Shown in pieces: positions 42,263 through 49,292 of a stretch of 64,000 nt of DNA. Source of the DNA: an uncultured Alphaproteobacteria bacterium (GTDB lineage Bacteria > Pseudomonadota > Alphaproteobacteria > UBA8366 > JADFVY01); assembly GCA_947259105.1 (NCBI GenBank), contig CAMYKU010000012.1, positions 32,235 through 96,234 of the forward strand, in the 5' to 3' direction. Numbering within the stretch: the stretch's first letter is position 1; each line of letters starts with the position of its first letter. The notes beneath the pieces were generated by a model that made no database searches, was not told where the DNA came from, and was given only the letters and a program-made list of their open reading frames with translations. The translations under genes and the position numbers were made by a program.

Positions 42263-42856
42263 ATGAAAACGACGCATTTCACAGGACTCGTGTGTGTTGC
42301 ACTGGCGATGTTCGCCCTGCCGGCGGCGGCCCAGGCGCGGGACGGGATGACGCCGGCCAAAAACACGATGTGCGACCCGCTGGCCGACGCGACACCGGGG
42401 CTGTACGGCTTGTGCGTCGCGATGTGCGAAGCGCAGGCCTGCGAGGCCACGCTCGATCCCGACACCGGCGAAGTGACATTCGATGAAAGTTGCAACCCGT
42501 CGGCCGAACGGATACTGGCCAATTATAACAAGAAGGCCAGCCCGTCGGATCCGCAGATGCCTTGCGTTACGATCGCCTGTCCGTGCTGGTCGGAACCGGG
42601 AATCGACAACATCGGCGGTGGCCGGAATGGCGGCTCCGCATCCGACACCTGTATGGTGCGGGACTCCTTCGCAGGTCTGTTCGGGCCTTCGGCGGATGGC
42701 GGCGGTACCGAACTGGCCTACGCGTACGCGGACCGGTGCGTCAGCGTTCAAACGAATCCGTACACCTTCAAGGAAAAGCCTGTCGGTGCAGAGGAATCTG
42801 CAACCTGCCGGGAATCCGTCATCGACGAGATCGCATCGCGCGGCCTGAGGTGCTGA
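42263..42856 (+). CDS. exported cysteine-rich protein of unknown function
   Basis: The 197 residues start with a signal peptide (TGLVCVALAMFALPAAAQA, cleavage near AQA/RD). The mature part has twelve cysteines, an even number consistent with six disulfides in the periplasm or outside. Examples are LCVAMCEAQACEA, MPCVTIACPCWSEPG and a final LRC. A Gly-rich turn (NIGGGRNGGSAS) lies in the middle. GAGGAGGTAAAAGGC before the ATG is a strong ribosome site. No family is recognised. Confidence 0.75.
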   Translation: MKTTHFTGLVCVALAMFALPAAAQARDGMTPAKNTMCDPLADATPGLYGLCVAMCEAQACEATLDPDTGEVTFDESCNPSAERILANYNKKASPSDPQMPCVTIACPCWSEPGIDNIGGGRNGGSASDTCMVRDSFAGLFGPSADGGGTELAYAYADRCVSVQTNPYTFKEKPVGAEESATCRESVIDEIASRGLRC

Positions 42857-42961
42857 CCCCGTTCGGCGGCAATCGAGCCGCCGGGAGGCGCCGCTTGCCG
42901 TGAGGCGGCGGATCGGGCGGCGTGCCCTTGCCCGCCGCGGGATAAGGCCGCGCCACGCACG

Positions 42962-43012
42962 GCCGGCCGGCGGGAAAGCGCCGGGAGAGGGTCGCGCATC
43001 TGCGATGCGCGG
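42962..43012 (+). repeat. dispersed repeat, family E (copy 1)
   Basis: 51 bp beginning GCCGGCCGGCGGGAAAGCGC and ending CATCTGCGATGCGCGG. It matches 49029-49079 in reverse orientation at 47 of 51 positions. Confidence 0.75.
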
Positions 43013-43335
43013 CGGCCTGGGGTTGGTTCGGTCCGGCCAGGCCAACCGCCCGCACGGGCGCTGGCCGGCGCCCCGCGAGGAGCCGCAGTGTTTGGCGGCG
43101 TGCGTGGCGCGATTGCGGGGCCGGCCGCCGCCGTTTCGTTTGAAGGCAGACCCTGCAATCCGTATACTGGCTATATTCCGACAATTGGCCGCGCCGTCAT
43201 TGCCAGCGAAGCGAAGCAACCCAGTCCCGGTCGGGCGTTTCCGGATTGCCGCGGCGACCCTCATCCTGAGAGTTTGTGAATGTTTCGACACTTGCCTGTT
43301 CGGCGCCGGCTTTCGCCGGCAATTCGCTCGAAGGC

Positions 43336-43431
43336 CACCCCCACCCCAACCCTCCCCCATCAAGGGGGAGGGAGTATTTGGCCGCGATTTCAAAGCCCTC
43401 CCCCTTGATGGGGGAGGGTTGGGTGGGGGTG
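43336..43431. repeat. palindromic repeat, family B (copy 1)
   Basis: CACCCCCACCCCAACCCTCC with CCCCATCAAGGGGGAGGG on the left, and CCCTCCCCCTTGATGGGGGA with GGGTTGGGTGGGGGTG on the right. The arms are complementary and each is itself palindromic. Related copies are at 45927 and 51731. Confidence 0.85.
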
Positions 43432-43644
43432 AAAACACGATGAATCGCCGGCGCGGGCCGGCGGCGATTTTCCCTTTGTCGAAAGATTCACAAGCTCTGA
43501 GCCCGGCGAAGGACGCCGCCGCGCAAAATTATCCGGGTTGATGACGATTCGAGCCTTGTTCCGCCGGACCATGCTCCGGCCGGGGGCTCACGAACTTCCA
43601 GCAGAAAGGACGAACCCATGGATTTATCGGCAAGCGGACGCGCC

Positions 43645-43836
43645 GAGCAGCCCCGCGCAGCGGGGCGTGTGCGAGCCGCGAAGAAAACCGCCGAGCAGCC
43701 CCGCGCAGCGGGGCGTGTGCGAGCCGCGAAGAAAACCACCGAGCAGCCCCGCGCAGCGGGGCGTGTGCGAGCCGCGAAGAAAACCGCCGAGCAGCCCCGC
43801 GCAGCGGGGCGTGTGCGAGCCGCGAAGAAAACCGCC
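43645..43836. repeat. 48-bp tandem repeat, four copies
   Basis: Four head-to-tail units of exactly 48 bp, starting at 43645, 43693, 43741 and 43789, each beginning GAGCAGCCCCGCGCAGCGGG and ending GCGAAGAAAACCGCC (one G-to-A change in unit 2). Each unit contains the hairpin CCCCGC-GCA-GCGGGG. All three plus-strand frames stay open across it; in frame with ATG 43618 it would encode a 16-residue Lys/Arg-rich repeat (EQPRAAGRVRAAKKTA). Confidence 0.95.
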
Positions 43837-43913
43837 GCGCGTCGGCCCCCGGCGGCGTCCTGGGCGCGGCGGCGGCGGAGGCGGCGGCGGGCTGCGAAGA
43901 CCCGGCATCGCCC

Positions 43914-44372
43914 GTGGTGGCGGCGCTCGAGGCGGCGATGGCGCTGGCCCCGCGCGACCCGCTGGAGGGCATGCTGGTCGCCCAGATGGCGGCGGTGCAC
44001 GCGGCCGCCATGCGCTGCCTTGGCCGCGCCGCCGAATGCAGCGACCACCCGCAGATCGAGGCCCTCTACCTGCGCACGGCGGCGCGCCTGATGAACCTGT
44101 TCGTGCGCCAGACCGAGGCGCTGGACCGCCGCGCCCGAAGGCTCGGGCGGGGGGTGGAGAGGGCGGACGCGTCGGCCGGGACGGACGGGGCGGCGCAAGC
44201 GGCGGACGGGGCGGAGGAGGAGCCGGACGGCGCGGAGATCCTCAAAATGTGCCTCGAAGCCGCCCGCGCCGACATTTACGCCGGCATGCGGGAGCGGCAG
44301 AACGCGGAAGCAGAGGGCGCTTCAGGGGGCGGCGGACGGGATCCGGGACCCGGCGGCGGCCCCGGGCCGTGA
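43914..44372 (+). CDS. hypothetical protein, 5' end disturbed by tandem repeat
   Basis: From GTG 43914 the protein has 152 residues. The helical core MVAALEAAMALAPRDPLEGM with AAVHAAAMRCLGRAAECSDH looks genuine, as does MNLFVRQTEALDRRARRLG; a Gly/Asp-rich tail follows. The same frame continues upstream (GVLGAAAAEAAAGCEDPASP) to the tandem repeat but has no start codon there. The likely original start, ATG 43618 with GAAAGGA before it, is in another frame. The gene has therefore probably been shifted out of frame by the repeat or a nearby indel. Similar short helical proteins occur in related genomes, function unknown. Confidence 0.5.
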   Translation: MVAALEAAMALAPRDPLEGMLVAQMAAVHAAAMRCLGRAAECSDHPQIEALYLRTAARLMNLFVRQTEALDRRARRLGRGVERADASAGTDGAAQAADGAEEEPDGAEILKMCLEAARADIYAGMRERQNAEAEGASGGGGRDPGPGGGPGP

Positions 44373-44456
44373 GCGCCGGCCAGCAGGCGTGATCACGGAA
44401 GCCGATTGTTAACCTGCCTTGCGCTATCGTGGCCGGCCACAACGCGGGACGCGCCC

Positions 44457-45704
44457 ATGAGCGAGACGAAGGAGCAGACACCCGGCCAGCCTTCCAGGCT
44501 TCGTTCCACCTGGAGTGATTTCCGGTTGTCGAGGCCCGGATTGTCGGGGGATTGGCTCGCGAAGATCTGGCGATGGCTCGTTGCGGCCGTATCGGTCGTG
44601 CTGGCGTTTCTGGTGGCCTTGTACACCGCAGCCATAATGTTACATGGTCACCCTGGCACGTACGTGGTGACATTGTTGATTTTATTCAGTTTTCCCCCGA
44701 TCTGCGTGCTTGTTCATGAAATCGGGCATGCCGCGGCGGCGTGGGCGGTGGGCTGGCGCGTCCACCTGATCGTTGTCGGACCGCTGGCGTTTGCGCCGCG
44801 GCGCGGGCGGTTCATCCGGATCGCGAACCGCGGCCAGCGGCAGGATTTCGGCGGGTGGGTCAATGCGACCCCACCACCGGATTCGGCATGGAAAGACGGC
44901 CGCATTCCTTTCATATTCGGGGGCGCAGCAGGAAATCTCCTGCTTTCCGTCGTTTCGGTTCTGGCCGCCCTGGCGATATACGAGGCGGAACGGCGCGCCT
45001 TCACCGGCCTGATGGGTCTTGCCGGATTTTCCGTTGTTTACGCTGTCGCGAACCTTGTCCCGTTTTCCGTAGCCGGCGGCCACAAGAACGACGGCGCGCT
45101 GCTGATCGTAGCCTTCAAGGGCGGAGAACCGCCGCTTCGCGAGCAGAGGATCGCGCGGCTGATCGGCATGGTCTTTGACGGCCTTCCTGCCGCGCAATGG
45201 GATGTGTCGGCCCTGAACGAACTGGCCGATGATCCCTCGGCCAATCGGGACGACGTCGATCAGCTCCTGGTAAGCTATGCGTTGGGCGTGGGCGACCTGG
45301 CCGCGGTCAAACGGATCCTGGAGCGTTATCTGGAGGCGAAGCCCGACGGCAACATCGAATACCGGTGCCTGTATGCGCTCAGCATTGCGATGATCGACCG
45401 GGACGGGCCGCGCGCCGCGAAGATTCTCGAAGAGGTGCCGGGCAAGGCGCGGAAGAAATCCTTTTCCTTCTGGCGGACGCAGGCCGCCACGGCGCACCTG
45501 CTGGGCAAGCGGGACGAGGCGCTGGCGGCAGTCCGGAGCGCCCGGCATGCCGCCGGCAAAATCGGCGCACGGCCGGACGAGGACGACGAGGCTATTTTTC
45601 AGGCGGTCGAACAGGACCGGGACCTGCCCCGCCTCGAACCCAGGGGGCGGCTTTCGGCGGGCGGCAAGATCCTGGTCCGGGACGGGCGCGATGAAGGACG
45701 CTGA
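44457..45704 (+). CDS. M50-like membrane metallopeptidase with C-terminal helical domain
   Basis: The 415 residues from ATG 44457 show a cytoplasmic leader, two hydrophobic segments (about 38-60 and 69-85), then the zinc motif LVHEIGHAAAAWAVGW (H87, E88, H91) within a membrane segment. Further hydrophobic helices follow. NLVPFSVAGGHKNDGALLIV matches the second M50 (site-2 protease) motif, with the Asp of NDG as third ligand. The last about 170 residues are soluble helical repeats resembling TPRs (LLVSYALGVGDLAAVKRILE, IAMIDRDGPRAAKILEEVPG). Regulated intramembrane proteolysis is inferred; the substrate is unknown. Confidence 0.75.
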   Translation: MSETKEQTPGQPSRLRSTWSDFRLSRPGLSGDWLAKIWRWLVAAVSVVLAFLVALYTAAIMLHGHPGTYVVTLLILFSFPPICVLVHEIGHAAAAWAVGWRVHLIVVGPLAFAPRRGRFIRIANRGQRQDFGGWVNATPPPDSAWKDGRIPFIFGGAAGNLLLSVVSVLAALAIYEAERRAFTGLMGLAGFSVVYAVANLVPFSVAGGHKNDGALLIVAFKGGEPPLREQRIARLIGMVFDGLPAAQWDVSALNELADDPSANRDDVDQLLVSYALGVGDLAAVKRILERYLEAKPDGNIEYRCLYALSIAMIDRDGPRAAKILEEVPGKARKKSFSFWRTQAATAHLLGKRDEALAAVRSARHAAGKIGARPDEDDEAIFQAVEQDRDLPRLEPRGRLSAGGKILVRDGRDEGR

Positions 45705-46495
45705 TATTCGCGGGGATCGGTGACCGGCCGCCCCGGCGGCATGCCGCCGTAGACGGCGGACGCCGCCCATGGCGCGCCGAATTTCCTGACCCCGGATTTC
45801 CAGCCGTCTTCACCGCTTCGATTCGCTTTCGGGCCCTGCGGCCCGGCAGGGCTGCCGGCCGAAGAGCTGGAGCGTTCTCCGGCAAGATGGAATCGGAGCC
45901 GGCTTTCGCCGGCAGGCTTCGCCTGTCCCCCTCCCCCTGCCCCCTCCCACCAGGGGAGGGGGTAAATTGTTGATGTCACGGAAAAATCCTCCCTCCCCCT
46001 TGATGGGGGAGGGCAGGGTGGGGGTGGAACTCACCGCCCCAACAGGGGAAACCCGCGTCCAAATGACCGGACAATGCGCTAACGCGCTGATTGAATCTTG
46101 ATACGACCTGCAACCTTTGTTATCCTTTTTAAGAAAAATAGAGAGAATTTTTCGCCGGCGGCCACGGGCGTGGATTCGCGATAGCGACACGAAGGGTCGC
46201 GGGCTTTGTCAGCGTCTGCGAAAACGGGGGCGGTAATTTTCGGCTATCCGGTCGTCATGATGATGGTTCGAAGAACAGGCAGGTCTTTTCATGAGGGCCG
46301 CGTGAACGGCGCGTGGGTACCGATTGTGTCACATACCCTGCGTGCACCTTATTGCCCTGCGCAACGCTGTTGGACGTGAACCACGGGCGGCGCGACCCGC
46401 GTCGCCTGCGCGGCGCGCGCGCCGGCCGATGACGGCGCCACTATCGATGGGATCGGGCTTTCTCCAGCCGGTCCCGCCAGACGGAGGGCATTCAA
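45705..46495. other. 791-bp intergenic region with a family B palindrome
   Basis: No gene is supported. The palindrome 45927-46026 follows a GCCGGCTTTCGCCGGCAGGC segment also seen before the 43336 copy. The stretch 46100-46150 is AT-rich (CTTTTTAAGAAAAATAGAG). The promoter of the next gene is presumably in 46150-46480, but no clear pair of boxes is seen. Confidence 0.5.
45927..46026. repeat. palindromic repeat, family B (copy 2)
   Basis: Left arm CCCCTCCCCCTGCCCCCTCC with CACCAGGGGAGGGGG; right arm CCCTCCCCCTTGATGGGGGA with GGGCAGGGTGGGGGTGG. Same size and spacing as the other copies. Confidence 0.85.
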
Positions 46496-48493
46496 ATGCA
46501 TGGCATTGAAACTCGAACGCGGAAATCCGGCAGATCGCCTCTGAGGACCTTTCTGTTTCCCGTCGTGACCCTGTCGCTTTTCGGGATCGCACAGAGCGCA
46601 TTCGCCGCTGAAGATCCGATCGTGCCGATATCCGGTCTCAGCCCCTATCCACCGGGGGCGGACTGCAATCTGACGCCCCAGACCGGGACGGTCTGGCGCA
46701 ACAGCGAGACCGAGCCCTACATGGACGTGGATTTCGGCCGGCCCGACCGGATGGCCGCCATCGTCCACCAGGACCGCTGGAGCAACGGATCGGCGCAGAG
46801 CACGGCGACCTTCTATTCGGATGACGGCGGGAAAACGTGGAAGCTGAGCGCGACACCCATCACCCGTTGTTCGGGGGGACTCCAGGCCGGCCCCGAATCC
46901 TTTGACAGGGCATCGGACCCCTGGCTGGCCGTCACGCCCGGAAGTGTCGGCGGGGATGACGATGACGGTTTCGACAACGATTTCGATGGCGATGACGACG
47001 ACGATGATAACGGCGGCGCGGTCTTTCACCAGATGAGTCTGATGACCGACAGGCTGTTCCCGTTCGCCGGGGACTTGCGCAGCGCCTATTCCATGCTGCG
47101 CTCCACCGACGGCGGCAAGACATGGTCCGATCCCATCGTCGTGAGCAATCGCACCGAGTTCGAGCCGGGCGCCCCCTTCAACGACAAGAACAGCCTGACG
47201 GCGGATCCCTACAGGAAACGGTTCGTCTATGGAACCTGGCAGCTCCTGAAGGACGTACTGCCGACGGACGACAGCGCCATTCCGCTGCAGTTCTTCTACA
47301 GCGACACCTTCTTTATCCGCTCGAACAGCAAGGGGAAGCGCTGGGAGCCGGCGCGCGCCGTCTACAGGATCCGTGACGACGTGACCCTGCTGGCGGCGGC
47401 CGGCATCGATCCGGCCGTGACACCCATTTTCGGCGCACAGAACATCGGCCACCAGATCGTGGTGCTGCCCGATGGCCGGCTGGTGAATGTGTCGCAGGCC
47501 AGGTTCAGCGTACCGGGGCCGGATTTCCTCGAACGCGTCATCATTCGCTCGTTCGACAACGGGGACACCTGGGAGCAGACCGCAAAGATCATTCCCACCG
47601 CGACAGTCGGCGGGTTCGTATCTTTCGATGCTGAGTTGTTTGCCGCTTCCGGGGGAACCATAGGCAATACCACCAGGACTGCGGGCAGCATCCCCGATAT
47701 CGCCGTCAACCGGACCAATGGCCACATGTATGTGGTCTGGCAGAACGTCGATCCCACCTTCTCGTTCATCGGTGTCTTCATGGCGATGTCCCGGGACGGC
47801 GGCGATACCTGGTCCGATGAAATCACGGTCGGCGGCGGGGAGCTGACGCCGGACGGCGGGACCAGCTTCGCGCAGCTGCCGGCGGTCCATGTCGCCGATG
47901 ACGGTACGGTCGGCGTGCTTTTCTTCGACGACCGCAATGACGTCGGTTGCCCGGATCTGAACCTTAGCAACGACGACAATCCGGAGTGTTTCACCGTCTT
48001 GCCGGACGGCAGCGTGAAGGCAGGCCCGCTCGACAACGACTGGTTCTTCAAGACCTACGATCCGGACCTCAATTTCATTTCGGAGATGCGCGTCACACCG
48101 GAGTCATTCGACCTGCGTCAGGCGCCCATCGCGAGAGGGTATTTCCCCGGCGACTACGTCAACTGCACGTCGACGGACAACGACTTCGCCTGTGCCTTCA
48201 CCCGCACCAACAATCTTGGCCTGCCTGTGCGGGGCAGCCCGCCGGACGACGTATTGGCATTCGAAGACGACAACCGCCAGGATATGGTCTTCGCGCGCAT
48301 TGCCGGCGAATCGGTCTGCAACTTCGAACACACGCTGAGCAGTTACGAAACGCAGCTGGCCGCGGCGGAAATCGAGATACCGAGGAAAGTGGAGAAGAAA
48401 CGCCTGAAATTCCTCGAAAAGAGATTCCGTGCCGCGTGCGACGACGATGACCGGGACGACGACCGGGTCGCGTCGGCCGGCGGCGACGATTGA
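46496..48493 (+). CDS. exported BNR/sialidase-fold protein
   Basis: The 665 residues begin with a signal peptide (cleavage near AFAA/ED, about residue 38) and contain BNR (Asp-box) repeats of a beta-propeller. Examples are YSDDGGKTWKLS (108-115 region), RSTDGGKTWSDP (203-210 region), SFDNGDTWEQT and MSRDGGDTWSDE. An unusual Asp-rich insert (about 153-171) and an Asp/Arg-rich tail suggest calcium binding. No F/YRIP motif typical of true sialidases is visible, so enzymatic activity is uncertain. GGAGGGCATTCAA precedes ATG 46496. A small exported protein follows. Confidence 0.8.
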   Translation: MHGIETRTRKSGRSPLRTFLFPVVTLSLFGIAQSAFAAEDPIVPISGLSPYPPGADCNLTPQTGTVWRNSETEPYMDVDFGRPDRMAAIVHQDRWSNGSAQSTATFYSDDGGKTWKLSATPITRCSGGLQAGPESFDRASDPWLAVTPGSVGGDDDDGFDNDFDGDDDDDDNGGAVFHQMSLMTDRLFPFAGDLRSAYSMLRSTDGGKTWSDPIVVSNRTEFEPGAPFNDKNSLTADPYRKRFVYGTWQLLKDVLPTDDSAIPLQFFYSDTFFIRSNSKGKRWEPARAVYRIRDDVTLLAAAGIDPAVTPIFGAQNIGHQIVVLPDGRLVNVSQARFSVPGPDFLERVIIRSFDNGDTWEQTAKIIPTATVGGFVSFDAELFAASGGTIGNTTRTAGSIPDIAVNRTNGHMYVVWQNVDPTFSFIGVFMAMSRDGGDTWSDEITVGGGELTPDGGTSFAQLPAVHVADDGTVGVLFFDDRNDVGCPDLNLSNDDNPECFTVLPDGSVKAGPLDNDWFFKTYDPDLNFISEMRVTPESFDLRQAPIARGYFPGDYVNCTSTDNDFACAFTRTNNLGLPVRGSPPDDVLAFEDDNRQDMVFARIAGESVCNFEHTLSSYETQLAAAEIEIPRKVEKKRLKFLEKRFRAACDDDDRDDDRVASAGGDD

Positions 48494-48567
48494 TTTACCC
48501 GGACTCGCGAGAGCCTGAATACCGCACAGGCTCTCATCGTAGTTCGCAGAATCGCAGGAGGAACAGG

Positions 48568-48855
48568 ATGTCGATGAAATGCTGCACTCTCATTCCACGG
48601 GCACTTGTCGTGCTGGGAATACTGTTCGGCGTATCCCTGGCAAGTTCGGGATCGTATGCCGGGAACGCGATCACACTGGTGCCGGAGGAAGACCGGGACG
48701 TGCCGGAAGGCTCCCAGATCCCCGACTGGAGGGTCGAAGAGACGGAATACAAGGTGAAGGAATACAAGGAGAAGATGAAGGAAACGCGTCCCATACAACG
48801 GCAAGAGTCGTTGCCGCAGGATGAATTGCCGAAACCTGCGGTCGAACAGCCGTAA
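48568..48855 (+). CDS. small exported protein
   Basis: The 95 residues from ATG 48568 (GCAGGAGGAACAGG upstream) have a signal peptide (RALVVLGILFGVSLASSGSY, cleavage near SYA/GN). A short charged mature part follows, rich in Glu, Lys and Pro (EETEYKVKEYKEKMKETRP) and probably largely unstructured or helical. A CC pair sits just before the hydrophobic core, not in a lipobox position. It lies 75 bp after the BNR protein and is likely its operon partner. No family is recognised. Confidence 0.65.
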   Translation: MSMKCCTLIPRALVVLGILFGVSLASSGSYAGNAITLVPEEDRDVPEGSQIPDWRVEETEYKVKEYKEKMKETRPIQRQESLPQDELPKPAVEQP

Positions 48856-49028
48856 TACCGGATGCCTTTCCCCCCGCCCGGGATGCGCACCGGGGCTGTG
48901 CGGCACGGCCGGATCCGGCCGGGACATCCGGAAGAAACAGGCCCGCCGCGAAAATACGGGCCCGTAATGGCTTAATTCGGGATTCGGATCCGTCGCGGCT
49001 CCCCGGAAGGGCCGGCCAGCGCCACGGG

Positions 49029-49079
49029 CCGCGCATCGCGGATGCGCGCCCCTCTCCCGGCGCCATCCCGCCGGCCGGC
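49029..49079 (-). repeat. dispersed repeat, family E (copy 2)
   Basis: Reverse-strand copy of the 42962-43012 repeat, differing at 4 of 51 positions. It lies about 70 bp before the SRP RNA gene. Confidence 0.75.
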
Positions 49080-49146
49080 TGCGCGACCCCATAAAATTCC
49101 CTATCCCCCTTGCCCATTCCGCCCCCAACCCTGATATAGTGCCCTC

Positions 49147-49244
49147 GGAAGGCTGGCTCGTGGACGGGTCGCTCGCCAACCCGGTCAGGTCCGGAAGGAA
49201 GCAGCCGTAACGAGTTCCGGCCCGGGTCGCGTGTCCGGTCTTCC
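49147..49244 (+). ncRNA. ffs: signal recognition particle RNA (4.5S type)
   Basis: The conserved SRP core GGTCAGGTCCGGAAGGAAGC with AGCC at 49183-49206 includes the Ffh-binding GGAA tetraloop region. The ends pair (GGAAG at 49147-49151 with CTTCC at 49240-49244), and a T run follows (CCCTTTTTCCC). The short 98-nt form without an Alu domain is usual in proteobacteria. It sits directly before dnaX, its standard alphaproteobacterial position. Confidence 0.93.
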
Positions 49245-49292
49245 ACCCTTTTTCCCAGCCCCGAGCGACGAGGGGGAGCCGAGCCGGCCCAG

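Larger units (their letters stand above)
42857..43617. other. 761-bp intergenic region holding dispersed repeats
   Basis: No gene is supported. It contains the family E repeat at 42962-43012, a CGTCATTGCCAGCGAAGCGA-type repeat from about 43196, and the family B palindrome at 43336-43431, beside GCCGGCTTTCGCCGGC. GAAAGGACGAACCC at 43605-43617 resembles a ribosome site in front of ATG 43618. Confidence 0.6.

Noticed and set aside
43645..43836. Possible CRISPR array
   Set aside because: The 48-bp units are contiguous with no variable spacers and no cas genes are nearby; it is a plain tandem repeat.
46496..48493. True sialidase
   Set aside because: Asp-boxes are present but the RIP motif and catalytic arginine context were not found, so only the fold is called.
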